From: Schwartzia succinivorans DSM 10502
Lineage (GTDB): Bacteria > Bacillota > Negativicutes > Selenomonadales > Selenomonadaceae
NCBI RefSeq assembly: GCF_900129225.1
Contig: NZ_FQUG01000011.1
Span: forward strand, 1-63,257
DNA length: 63,257 nt
Reading direction: 5' to 3'
In this document: piece by piece, positions 7,367-15,690 of the stretch
Position numbering within the stretch: the stretch's first letter is position 1
How the letters are laid out: each line of letters begins with the position of its first letter
Translations under genes and position numbers: made by a program
Notes under the pieces: generated by a model
Databases searched by the model: none
Told to the model about the DNA's origin: nothing
Seen by the model: only the letters and a program-made list of their open reading frames with translations

Positions 7367-8716
7367 ATGGACGCAGCATTCAGAAGAAAAGCGTATCAAA
7401 AAATGCTTGAGTGGAAACGGCTGGACAACGGAAGCAGCGCACTGCTCATAGAAGGTGCCCGCCGTGTCGGGAAAAGCTATATAGCGGAGCGTTTCGCGAA
7501 AAATGAATATAAAAGCTATATTCTGATAGACTTCGCGAAAGCTCCTCAAACAATCCACAGCCTGTTCGAGACAGAGGGGGAAAATCTCGACAATCTTTTT
7601 GCGGTACTCTCGGCATATTATAAAGTCAGATTGTATAAGAGAAACTCGGTAATCATATTTGATGAAGTCCAGCAGTGCCCGAAAGCAAGACAATTAATAA
7701 AATATCTGGTCGCGGACGGGCGGTATGATTATATCGAAACAGGCTCGCTTATAACCCTGAAGCGAAATATCAAGGACATAGTGATTCCGTCGGAAGAAGA
7801 GCACATAAGAATGTATCCGCTGGATTTTGAGGAATTTCTTTGGGCCTTGGGAGATGAAGTGACATATCCTCTCGTACGTGAGCACTTCGAAAAACGGAAG
7901 CCTTTGGGGCAGGCGCTTCACAGGAACGTAATGAAGCTTTTCAGGCAATACATGCTAATCGGCGGAATGCCCCAGGTAGTGGAAGCCTTCGTCGAGACGC
8001 ATGATTATGAGGCTGCTGACAGGATTAAACGCAGGATTTTGAAGCTCTATCGTGACGATATTTCAAAATTTGCCGAAGGTTATGAGAGCAAGGTATACGC
8101 CATCTTTGACGATATTCCGGGACAGCTGTCTAAAAAAGAAAAGAAATACAAGTTGTCATCTATCAGCAAAAAAGCGCGTATGCGTGAGTATGAGGATGCC
8201 TTCGTGTGGCTGGCGGAGGCGATGATTGTAAGTCCCTGCCTGAATGCTACGGATCCGACAGTGGGGCTGAAGCTGAGTGAAGAATACACCACGCAAAAGC
8301 TCTACATGGCGGATACAGGTCTGCTTGTTACATTGGCGTTTCAGGATGATTCATACATGGATAACGAATTGTACAGGGATATACTGCTGGACAAAATAAA
8401 CGTGAATGAAGGAATGCTGACGGAAAATGTCGTCGCCCAGATGATAAAAGCGGCAGGGCATGAACTCTTTTTCTATTCGCGCAGCGATAAAAATAACAGA
8501 ACGAATAACATGGAGATTGATTTTCTGATTAAGCGCGGAAGAAAAATCAGTCCTGTGGAGGTTAAATCATCAGCTTACAGGAAGCACTCTTCTCTTGATA
8601 AGTTCATGGATAAATTTGATTCCAGACTGGGAGAAAAATTCATTCTGTATGGGAAGGACTACATGGAAAAGGACGGCGTGATTCATTATCCGCTTTATAT
8701 GGCAGGGCTTTTGTGA
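7367..8716 (+). CDS. AAA_14/DUF4143 family ATP-binding protein
   Basis: 449 residues. The N-terminal P-loop ATPase has Walker A GARRVGKS (residues ~24-31), Walker B VIIFDEVQQ (~90) and an ETGS sensor-like motif. The C-terminal DUF4143 part contains EIDFLI and PVEVKSSAYR, which fit a PD-(D/E)XK-like nuclease fold. GAGGAGG lies 9 nt before the ATG. The family is common, patchily distributed and functionally uncharacterised. A second member lies at 40078-41349. The 33-bp repeat array lies immediately upstream and could serve as a regulatory or recombination site. Confidence 0.9.
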   Translation: MDAAFRRKAYQKMLEWKRLDNGSSALLIEGARRVGKSYIAERFAKNEYKSYILIDFAKAPQTIHSLFETEGENLDNLFAVLSAYYKVRLYKRNSVIIFDEVQQCPKARQLIKYLVADGRYDYIETGSLITLKRNIKDIVIPSEEEHIRMYPLDFEEFLWALGDEVTYPLVREHFEKRKPLGQALHRNVMKLFRQYMLIGGMPQVVEAFVETHDYEAADRIKRRILKLYRDDISKFAEGYESKVYAIFDDIPGQLSKKEKKYKLSSISKKARMREYEDAFVWLAEAMIVSPCLNATDPTVGLKLSEEYTTQKLYMADTGLLVTLAFQDDSYMDNELYRDILLDKINVNEGMLTENVVAQMIKAAGHELFFYSRSDKNNRTNNMEIDFLIKRGRKISPVEVKSSAYRKHSSLDKFMDKFDSRLGEKFILYGKDYMEKDGVIHYPLYMAGLL

Positions 8717-8730
8717 GCCGAGTGGTTTAA

Positions 8731-8784
8731 AAAAAATAAGACTATTGCAAAGATGGTTTCCATTTTGCAATAGTCTTATTTTTT
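8731..8784. terminator. Bidirectional terminator
   Basis: A 21-bp perfect stem, A-rich on one side and T-rich on the other, sits between convergent genes and can end transcription on both strands. Confidence 0.9.
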
Positions 8785-8792
8785 AAGGCAGT

Positions 8793-9992
8793 TTATGACA
8801 GCGCATCTCTGATTATCTTTCGGGAGCTCTGACGGGCGATTTTTCCATTCGAGCACTGCAGCCAAAGAATGACCGCGGCCACAGCACAGAATACGAGACC
8901 TCCCAGCACGACATAGGATGTGCCCAGTGCTTCGATAAATTTTCCGCTGACGGTTGTGCCGAATACGCAGCCGAGGTTTGCGGCGGTGAGGAAAAGACCG
9001 TTGGCAAAGTCAGGGGCTTCGGGGGCGGCACGGGAAATCCAGTATTGGTTTATGTTTCCGTTGATTCCTGCCAGTATTCCCCAGAATACAACGACTGCTC
9101 CCATAAAGGGCCAGGCACTTCCGCCCATAAGCATTACCAGATAGATGAGCGCCGCGGCGAAGGGGAAGGCCTTGACTGTCGCGATGGGGCGCACTGTAAG
9201 GAGGTTTCCTGCCAAAAGACTGCCCAAAATATTGCAAATACCGTAGACAAAAAGCAGGATGCTTATGATGGTGGGAGCGATGCCCGAAACAGCCCCCAGA
9301 TATTCAGCCAGATAATTGAATACGCCGAAAATTGAGCCGTTGAGGAAAATCACCGCTGCGATGGAGGTCCATACAGAAGGCTTTTTCAGTACTGACAGCT
9401 GACTGCCGTAGCTAAGACGCTCCTTTACAGGCATTGACGGAACATACAATAATGTTGCCAGCAGTACGGTAAATGTGGCGATGGCGAAGAAAGCCATGGA
9501 TGCCGCAAGGCTTATTTCCTCCGCAAGGAAGTTGCTGACAGGGACGCCTGCCACCATGCCGGCAGCCACGCCCATATTTATTTTCGCGACCATCTTGGGC
9601 TCCTCTCCGGGTCTGGCAAGTCCTGCGGCTACGGTAAAGGCCATGGCGCAGTACACGGGGTGGAAGAAGGCAGGCAGTACACGAAGCGCCAGCAGTACGT
9701 AGAAATTATCCGTGAAAACCGCTGCGGCACTGCAGAGGGTGAATAAACCAAGAATGAAAACCATCACATTCCTGCGGTTGAAACGTGACATGAAAAGTGG
9801 CATGGTAGGCCCTGCTGCAGCAACCCCGAGGGCAAACAGGCTTATGAGCCATCCTGCCTGTACAATGCTTACGTGGTAATGCTCCGCAATGTAGGGCAGA
9901 ATACCGATGAAGCCCATTTCGGTGTTGAGTATGCCGAATACTCCTGCGGCGAGTATTATCAGCATTATTTTACTGTTTACTGTCTGCTCCAT
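8793..9992 (-). CDS. MFS transporter, DHA1-type drug/sugar efflux family
   Basis: 399 residues with about twelve hydrophobic segments and the cytoplasmic loop motif FMSRFNRRNVMVF after helix 2, typical of major facilitator proton antiporters (AraJ/YdhP-like). It would sit in the inner membrane and export small molecules; the substrate cannot be inferred. It is divergently transcribed from a LysR regulator 142 nt away, the usual arrangement for a regulated efflux pump. It ends at the shared terminator. Confidence 0.88.
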   Translation of the reverse strand: MEQTVNSKIMLIILAAGVFGILNTEMGFIGILPYIAEHYHVSIVQAGWLISLFALGVAAAGPTMPLFMSRFNRRNVMVFILGLFTLCSAAAVFTDNFYVLLALRVLPAFFHPVYCAMAFTVAAGLARPGEEPKMVAKINMGVAAGMVAGVPVSNFLAEEISLAASMAFFAIATFTVLLATLLYVPSMPVKERLSYGSQLSVLKKPSVWTSIAAVIFLNGSIFGVFNYLAEYLGAVSGIAPTIISILLFVYGICNILGSLLAGNLLTVRPIATVKAFPFAAALIYLVMLMGGSAWPFMGAVVVFWGILAGINGNINQYWISRAAPEAPDFANGLFLTAANLGCVFGTTVSGKFIEALGTSYVVLGGLVFCAVAAVILWLQCSNGKIARQSSRKIIRDALS

Positions 9993-10070
9993 GGTAATGT
10001 ACTCCTTTGTGTTTCAGTGGAAATTAATATCGATTAAAACTAATACTCATGGGAAGGGTATATCTATGCT

Positions 10071-10099
10071 TTACGGTTATGGGATTCCTGGGGTACAAT
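10071..10099 (+). promoter_or_regulatory. Putative promoter of the LysR gene
   Basis: TTACGG (10071-10076), a 17-nt spacer and TACAAT (10094-10099) lie 35 nt upstream of the start codon, inside the divergent MFS/LysR spacer. Confidence 0.55.
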
Positions 10100-10134
10100 G
10101 AAGAAAAGCAAAAGCAGCAAAAGGAGCTGATTTT

Positions 10135-11028
10135 ATGGAGCTGCGTGTCCTCAGGTACTTTCTTACTGTTGCCCGTGAGGGAAGCTTTTCAAGGGCGGCA
10201 GAAAAGCTGCATCTCTCTCAGCCTACCTTGTCCCGTCAGATAAAGGAGCTGGAGGATGAGTTCGGAAAACAGCTGCTTGTCCGTGAGCCGCGGCATGTGC
10301 TTTTGACGGATGACGGGCAGCTTCTCCGCCGACGTGCCGAGGAAATTCTGTCTCTCGCCGAAAAGACCGCGGGGGAGCTTATGAGCGGAGATGAGGATAT
10401 AAGCGGAGATATACGCATAGGCGCGGGGGAATCAGTACATTTTTCCCTTATAATGGAGGCTGCACGGCAGATTCAGGAAAAGCATCCCGGTATCCGTTTT
10501 CATATCGTTACCGGCGACGGAAGAACCACCCTTACCAGACTTGACAGGGGGCTTATCGACTTCGCATTTGTATACGGAAAGCTTGACCCGTCAAAATACC
10601 ATGTTCTCGACCTGCCGGTACGCGACAAATGGGTGCTTTTTCTCAGAAAGGACGATGTCCTTGCAGAAAAAGAAACCATCAGGGCGGAAGACCTTTGGGA
10701 GCGTCCGCTGCTTTTTTCGAGGCAGGCATTGTCTTCCAGCACCCACGGCGATGAACTTTTGCAGTGGCTTCAAAAGCCCCTGGAGGAGCTTCATGTTGCA
10801 GGCTCCTACACGCTGCTCTACAATGCCACATTGATGGTCAGGGAGGGCCTGGGCTATGCCATATCCTTTGCGGATATTGTAAACACCGCGGGAACTGAGC
10901 TTTGTACGCGGCCGCTTCAGCCGCCTGTCTACACGGAGCCTTCCGTTGCGTGGAAAAAGAATCAGGTCTTTTCAAAGGCTTCAAAGCTCTTTCTGCAGAC
11001 ACTTGAAGAAAAATTCAGGGCGAAGTGA
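10135..11028 (+). CDS. LysR-family transcriptional regulator
   Basis: 297 residues. The N-terminal winged helix (MELRVLRYFLTVAREGSF, SRAAEKLHLSQPTLSRQ) is canonical. The rest is the two-lobed periplasmic-binding-like effector domain with RIGAGES near residue 97. It is divergent from the MFS exporter and convergent with the exported hydrolase, so it probably controls the exporter and perhaps itself. The inducer is unknown. AAGGAG upstream fits the start. Confidence 0.93.
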   Translation: MELRVLRYFLTVAREGSFSRAAEKLHLSQPTLSRQIKELEDEFGKQLLVREPRHVLLTDDGQLLRRRAEEILSLAEKTAGELMSGDEDISGDIRIGAGESVHFSLIMEAARQIQEKHPGIRFHIVTGDGRTTLTRLDRGLIDFAFVYGKLDPSKYHVLDLPVRDKWVLFLRKDDVLAEKETIRAEDLWERPLLFSRQALSSSTHGDELLQWLQKPLEELHVAGSYTLLYNATLMVREGLGYAISFADIVNTAGTELCTRPLQPPVYTEPSVAWKKNQVFSKASKLFLQTLEEKFRAK

Positions 11029-11044
11029 TTTGCCGTATTAAATC

Positions 11045-11070
11045 GGGGCTGTGAAAACCACAGCCCCTTT
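11045..11070. terminator. Terminator between LysR and hydrolase genes
   Basis: A 9-bp stem GGGGCTGTG / CACAGCCCC with an AAAAC loop is followed by TTTTCC. It lies between convergent genes. Confidence 0.8.
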
Positions 11071-11073
11071 TCC

Positions 11074-12228
11074 TTACCTCAAATTTTTGTCAAAGAATTC
11101 CACAAGCTTATCAAATGGAATTTTATCCATCTGATCATAGAGATCTACGTGCGTAGCACCCGGCACAACGATTTCGTCCTTCGGTCCTTTTATTTTTGCG
11201 TAGACATTATCGGAGAAATATTTTGAATGTGCTCTGTCGCCTGTAATAAGCAGGACAGGAGTATTTCCAAGCTCGTCGATGTTGCTCATAAGCGTGAAAT
11301 CAAAGAAGCCGTAGGGTGTCACCGAATCCCACGCGGATTTGTTGGAGTTGATGGCTCTTGGATGGAAGGCGCGTCCTACATAGTATCCGTAGAAATCCTT
11401 GATGACTTCGTTGGCATCGGCAGGCAGCTTGTCAGGAAACATGGTATCAAAGGTTTCTGCTTTGCCGTCGGCGTTTACTCCCAGCTCATGAGCGCCGCGG
11501 ATTGCTTTGCCGGACTTTGCTTCCTCGTCACGCATTTTTGCAAGATGGCGTTTTACCTGTGCGCGCTGCTCAGGCGTATAGTACGCGCCATTGTAGTGGT
11601 CGCTGATGCTTTCGCTCATGTCGTACATGGCAGAGGTGGCTACTGCCTTTATGCGGCTGTCGCTGCCTGCCGCTGTGATGGCCATGCCCGAAAGACCGCA
11701 GATACCCATAGCGCCGACCTGAGCAGGGTTAACGAATTTCAGGTTTGAAACAAAATCTACTGCCGCGTGATAATCCTCAGTGAAAATCTCAGGAGAACCC
11801 ATGTTGCGGCGGCTTCCGCTGCTCTCACCTGTCATGGACGGGTCAAATGCCAGGGCGACAAAACCGTTCTTCGCCAGCTCCTGCGCATAAAGCCCTGATG
11901 CCTGCTCCTTCACCGCGCCGAATGGGCCTGTCACCACAACCGCCTTGTACTGTCTGCCGGCATCGAAGCCATTCGGCAGATAAAGATGGCCTGCCACCTC
12001 GAAGCCGAAACGGTTTTCGAATTTTACCTTCTTTACCTCGATGGATTTATCGACAGCGAATACGCGGGTATCGTTCTCAAGCTCGCTGACAGAAGCGCGC
12101 TGCATCTGCGAGTACGCGGACAAGTCACCTGCCGAAGCTGCCATTGAAACACCGCCTCCCATAACTCCAAAGGAAATTACTCCTGCCACCAGTGCTGCCA
12201 ATAAAGCCTTTTTCTTTCTGCTTATCAT
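11074..12228 (-). CDS. Exported alpha/beta hydrolase
   Basis: About 384 residues from the preferred start MISRKKKALLAALV; AAAGGACAG lies upstream, while the longer start at 12264 has none. A signal peptide covers the first ~30 residues. The hydrolase fold shows a strand followed by the nucleophile elbow GLSGM, a late acidic residue in LLITGDRAHS and a His in GATHVDLYD. It resembles the YcjY/dienelactone hydrolase branch of the superfamily. Substrate unknown; small esters or peptides are possible. It faces the LysR gene across a terminator. Confidence 0.82.
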   Translation of the reverse strand: MISRKKKALLAALVAGVISFGVMGGGVSMAASAGDLSAYSQMQRASVSELENDTRVFAVDKSIEVKKVKFENRFGFEVAGHLYLPNGFDAGRQYKAVVVTGPFGAVKEQASGLYAQELAKNGFVALAFDPSMTGESSGSRRNMGSPEIFTEDYHAAVDFVSNLKFVNPAQVGAMGICGLSGMAITAAGSDSRIKAVATSAMYDMSESISDHYNGAYYTPEQRAQVKRHLAKMRDEEAKSGKAIRGAHELGVNADGKAETFDTMFPDKLPADANEVIKDFYGYYVGRAFHPRAINSNKSAWDSVTPYGFFDFTLMSNIDELGNTPVLLITGDRAHSKYFSDNVYAKIKGPKDEIVVPGATHVDLYDQMDKIPFDKLVEFFDKNLR

Positions 12229-12521
12229 TTTATCGCCTGTCCTTTCTTCAATACGGTATGACATTTAATAGCTTTGTTGATGCTTTAAGTATAGCTGACA
12301 GTAGCTTTGATTACCAATACTTATAGTAAATATGAAGCTATGCTTTTATGTAATAGATATAGGCAAGATAAAGTTAAACATATTCGGTGCTTTACAGGTG
12401 TTTGGCATCGGATAAAACCGCTACGAACCCATTTACTTGCAAAAGGTTAGGCGATAAACTAAAATATTATGGAAACAAAACGAAAAGCTTTAAGGCTTTT
12501 CTTTGATAAGGAGTATGTAAA

Positions 12522-13628
12522 TTGAGCAATCTGGAAGTTGGTATTGTAGGTCTGCCGAATGTCGGCAAGAGTACACTTTTTAATGCAATCACGAAGGCAG
12601 GAGCGCAGGCTGAGAACTACGCATTCTGTACAATCGAGCCGAACGTCGGCGTGGTGGACGTTCCTGACCCGCGTCTTGAGGTGCTTCACAAGATGTACGA
12701 TTCCAAAAAGACGACTCCGGCATCTGTCCGTTTCGTCGATATCGCAGGTCTTGTAAAGGGCGCGTCGAAGGGCGAGGGCCTTGGCAACAAGTTTCTTGAG
12801 CACATCCGTCAGGTGGACGCCATTGCCCATGTTGTCCGCTGCTTTGAGGACGAGGACATCACCCACGTGGAGGGTTCTGTGGATCCTATCCGCGATATTG
12901 ATATCATCACCACGGAGCTTTGCCTTGCTGACCTTGAGGTGGTCGAAAAGCGCATACTGAAAACATCGAAGCTCTTAAAGAGCGGCAGCAAGGAGGCCAA
13001 GGCAGAGGTTGAGGTGCTCCAGAAAATCAAGGCGTGCCTCGACGACGGCAAGCCTGTACGTCAGGCGGAGCTCACGGAGGACGAGCTTGCGCTTACCAAC
13101 GATATGAACCTTCTGACGCTGAAGCCGACGCTTTACGTGGCGAATGTGGCTGAAGACGAGGCGGCAACGGCACAGGACGATAACGAATTTGTTCAGCGCG
13201 TGAAGGAATACGCGGCCAAGGAAAATGCCGAGGTTATCGCCATCTCTGCCCGTGTAGAGTCAGAGATTGCGGAGCTTGACGAGGAGGAAGCAAAGGAATA
13301 TCTTGAGACCATCGGTCTTGAGGAATCCGGCCTTGACCGTCTCATAAAGGCGGCGTTCAAGCTGCTGGGACTTCTTACATTCCTTACGGCAGGCCCTGAC
13401 GAGGTGCGCGCGTGGACTATCCGCAACGGCACAGTTGCTCCGAAGGCCGCAGGAAAGATTCATTCAGATATCGAGCGCGGCTTTATCCGTGCGGAGATTG
13501 TAAATTATGATGACCTTATCGCCGCAGGAAGCACCGCAGCGGCCCGTGAAAAAGGCAAGGTACGTCTTGAGGGCAAGGACTACGTCATGCAGGACGGCGA
13601 CGTAACGTACTTCCGTTTTAACGTGTAA
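12522..13628 (+). CDS. ychF: Ribosome-binding ATPase YchF (Obg-like)
   Basis: 368 residues. G1 is GLPNVGKST near residue 9, and the G4 position reads NVAED instead of NKxD, the mark of YchF proteins, which prefer ATP. A coiled segment ([17 protein letters not shown]) follows near residue 140 and a TGS domain ([20 protein letters not shown]) ends the protein. The start is TTG, with AAGGAG 8 nt before it. YchF binds the 70S ribosome and modulates stress responses. It is a single-gene unit. Confidence 0.97.
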   Translation: MSNLEVGIVGLPNVGKSTLFNAITKAGAQAENYAFCTIEPNVGVVDVPDPRLEVLHKMYDSKKTTPASVRFVDIAGLVKGASKGEGLGNKFLEHIRQVDAIAHVVRCFEDEDITHVEGSVDPIRDIDIITTELCLADLEVVEKRILKTSKLLKSGSKEAKAEVEVLQKIKACLDDGKPVRQAELTEDELALTNDMNLLTLKPTLYVANVAEDEAATAQDDNEFVQRVKEYAAKENAEVIAISARVESEIAELDEEEAKEYLETIGLEESGLDRLIKAAFKLLGLLTFLTAGPDEVRAWTIRNGTVAPKAAGKIHSDIERGFIRAEIVNYDDLIAAGSTAAAREKGKVRLEGKDYVMQDGDVTYFRFNV

Positions 13629-13639
13629 GCACAAATAAA

Positions 13640-13793
13640 AAAGCCTTCCCCATTTGGGGAAGGGGGACCGCGTCAGCGGTGGATGAGGTATACAGAAGCG
13701 AGTCACTATCTGCGTAGATAGTAGGTACTTTGGGGTACACCTCATCCGACTGCTTCGCAGCCACCTTCTCCTAAAGGAGAAGGCTATTTTTTA
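13640..13793. repeat. Imperfect palindromic intergenic element (REP/MITE-like)
   Basis: The left arm (AAGCCTTCCCC...GGGGAAGG, CCGCGTCAGCGG, TGGATGAGGT) is mirrored by the right arm (ACCTCATCC, CTGCTTCGCAG, CCACCTTCTCC...GGAGAAGGCT). The element folds as a long cruciform made of nested hairpins and fills the gap between convergent ychF and the Rrf2 gene, so it may double as their terminator. The order (stem, short second stem, GGATGAGG/GACGGAGGG) recalls the elements at 28.25, 28.94 and 30.41 kb. Confidence 0.75.
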
Positions 13794-13798
13794 TGCCG

Positions 13799-14245
13799 TC
13801 AAATAAAATACATCATGGTCTCGTCCTGTCGTTTGTTTTCCGTTTCCGTGAGGACGTCTGCCAGGGAGACATTCTGAAGTGTTTCCTTCAGCGCGTCATT
13901 TATGGGCTGGTATATGATAGCCTCAAGCGCGTCATCAAGAGAAGGAACCTTCCCGTTCGTTGAGGAGGAGGTTTCCTCCACGAGACTCAGCTCTATGGCG
14001 GTCAGGATATCGTAGGCGCTGATATTCTTCGGCGCCCGGGCCAGCTGATAGCCTCCCTGGGAGCCTTTGATGGACAGGACAAGCTTCGCCCGTTTCAGCA
14101 GGGAAAAGACCTGCTCAAGATATATCTTCGATATGCCCAGCTTTTCGGATATGCTTATAATCGTGATGGGAGTGTCTGACGCGTAGTTCATGGCAAGATG
14201 TGTCATTGCGGCAAGACCGTAGCGGCCCTTGGCGGATATTTTCAT
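13799..14245 (-). CDS. Rrf2-family regulator, CymR-like
   Basis: 148 residues with the Rrf2 winged helix (MKISAKGRYGLAAMTHLA, LGISKIYLEQVFSLLKRA, KGSQGGYQLARAP). It contains no cysteine, so it cannot hold the Fe-S cluster of IscR or NsrR. Length and the MMYFI ending resemble CymR, the cysteine-metabolism repressor, which senses through partner proteins. A TAGGAAT-containing site at the metY promoter (23974-24001) fits such a role. The azlCD genes are divergent. Calling it CymR-like is an inference. Confidence 0.85.
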   Translation of the reverse strand: MKISAKGRYGLAAMTHLAMNYASDTPITIISISEKLGISKIYLEQVFSLLKRAKLVLSIKGSQGGYQLARAPKNISAYDILTAIELSLVEETSSSTNGKVPSLDDALEAIIYQPINDALKETLQNVSLADVLTETENKRQDETMMYFI

Positions 14246-14502
14246 TTCTGTTCACCTCTCAATGAAATGGAGTTATTCAGTTGGCGCGGCATGCGCTTAA
14301 AACGTCCGAATAATTCATATATATATTATATGATATAGTGGAGAACGAAAAAAGTCAATACATAGATGAATGATATGTTTTTCGCAAATTTGCGGGCCTC
14401 AGTGTTCGGAGCTGTGACGGGACTGTGGAAATTCCTTCCTTTACAAAGAATGGACAAATGATTACAATAGATAAATAGCACGTTACGAAAGCAGGATAGA
14501 AA

Positions 14503-15237
14503 ATGGTAGAAGAGTCGATTAAATTGTCTAATTCGCGGGAGATAAGAAACGGCATTCATGACGGTATACCTATCGCTCTGGGATATCTTGTGGTTGGCTT
14601 TACTCTCGGTATTGCGGCGCGAAACGCGGGGCTGACGCCGATACAGGGCTTTTTGGCAAGCTTTTTCAACAACGCGTCAGCAGGGGAGTACGCGGCGTTC
14701 ACTCTGATTGAAGCGGACGCGCCTTATTTGGAGCTTGCGCTTATGACACTCATAGCCAATGCGAGATACATGCTTATGAGCTGTGTTATCAGCCAGAAGC
14801 TGGCGCCTGATGTTTCCATATGGCACCGCATATTTGTGGGCTTTGATATGACGGATGAAATCTTCGGTATTGCGGCAGCACGGAAAAATCCGCTGAATCC
14901 TTTTTATAACTACGGAGCAATGATAGTTGCCCTGCCGGGCTGGGCGGGCGGAACTATGCTGGGGGTACTGGCAGGAAACGCTTTGCCTGCCTCTGTAGTC
15001 AGCGCTCTGTCTGTGGCTCTTTACGGTATGTTTCTCGCCATCATCATTCCGCCGTCCCGTGATGACAGAGTGGTGGGCGGTTTTGTGCTGCTGTCCTTCG
15101 CGGCGAGCTTTCTGGCGGCGAATCTGCCGGTTATCATGGAGCTTTCGGGGGGTACACGCACCATAATTCTGACCGTTGTCATTTCGGCGGCAGCGGCGTG
15201 GTTTTTCCCTGTGAAGGAGGAGCAGCATGACGCATAA
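14503..15237 (+). CDS. azlC: AzlC-family branched-chain amino-acid exporter large subunit
   Basis: 244 residues with about seven membrane helices and the family motifs RNGIHDGIPIALGYLVVGFT near residue 10 and NARYMLMSC near residue 85. AzlC with AzlD forms an exporter first known from 4-azaleucine resistance. The last 11 nt overlap azlD, so the subunits are translationally coupled. The gene is divergent from the Rrf2 regulator, which might control it. Confidence 0.92.
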   Translation: MVEESIKLSNSREIRNGIHDGIPIALGYLVVGFTLGIAARNAGLTPIQGFLASFFNNASAGEYAAFTLIEADAPYLELALMTLIANARYMLMSCVISQKLAPDVSIWHRIFVGFDMTDEIFGIAAARKNPLNPFYNYGAMIVALPGWAGGTMLGVLAGNALPASVVSALSVALYGMFLAIIIPPSRDDRVVGGFVLLSFAASFLAANLPVIMELSGGTRTIILTVVISAAAAWFFPVKEEQHDA

Positions 15238-15535
15238 TATTTATATTTATCTCATTGTGATGAGTGCTGTTACCCTCGCAATAAGAATCCTGCCCATCAC
15301 CCTTTTAAGGCGGCAGATAGAGAACCGCTTTTTGAAATCTTTTTTGTATTATGTGCCCTATGTGACTCTTGCGGTCATGACGTTCCCGTCCATTGTGGAC
15401 GCGACACAGATCCCGCAGGCAGGAACGGCAGCGCTTTTGATAGGCATAGCTTTGGCGTGGTTCGAGGCAAGCCTCTTTCAGGTTTCCGCGTGCTGCTGTA
15501 TAGTCGTTTTCGCGGTAGAGTTTTTCCTCGCCTAG
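15227..15535 (+). CDS. azlD: AzlD-family branched-chain amino-acid exporter small subunit
   Basis: 102 residues, four predicted helices, with the AzlD pattern AIRILPITLLRR and LYYVPYVTLAVMTFP. It starts inside the azlC coding end (GAGGAGCAGC precedes the ATG) and would pair with AzlC in the inner membrane. A terminator follows at 15591. Confidence 0.92.
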   Translation: MTHNIYIYLIVMSAVTLAIRILPITLLRRQIENRFLKSFLYYVPYVTLAVMTFPSIVDATQIPQAGTAALLIGIALAWFEASLFQVSACCCIVVFAVEFFLA

Positions 15536-15590
15536 CGAAAAAATCCCTCGACAATAATACAGCTTTATTTAATCAATGAATCCTTTTTTC

Positions 15591-15616
15591 GGCTGCCTTT
15601 CGGGGCAGCTTTTTTA
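15591..15616 (+). terminator. Terminator after azlCD
   Basis: The stem GCTGCC / GGCAGC with a short TTTCGG loop is followed by TTTTTTATTTG. Confidence 0.8.
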
Positions 15617-15624
15617 TTTGTTTT

Positions 15625-15681
15625 CATATGAAAAAGTAATCGTGATGATATGCTATAATAGACATATGAAAAGGAATCGGA
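15625..15681 (+). promoter_or_regulatory. Extended -10 promoter flanked by direct repeats, upstream of the hydrogenase
   Basis: TGCTATAAT (15651-15659) is an extended -10 element with no good -35. It lies between two copies of a motif close to CATATGAAAAnGnAATCG (15625-15642 and 15664-15681). The copies are placed where an activator (upstream) or repressor (downstream) would bind. No known operator is recognised. Confidence 0.5.
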
Positions 15682-15690
15682 GGGATGGGA

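Noticed and set aside
8731-8784. Attachment-site-like inverted repeat
   Set aside because: The position between convergent genes and the A/T flanks make a bidirectional terminator the simpler explanation.
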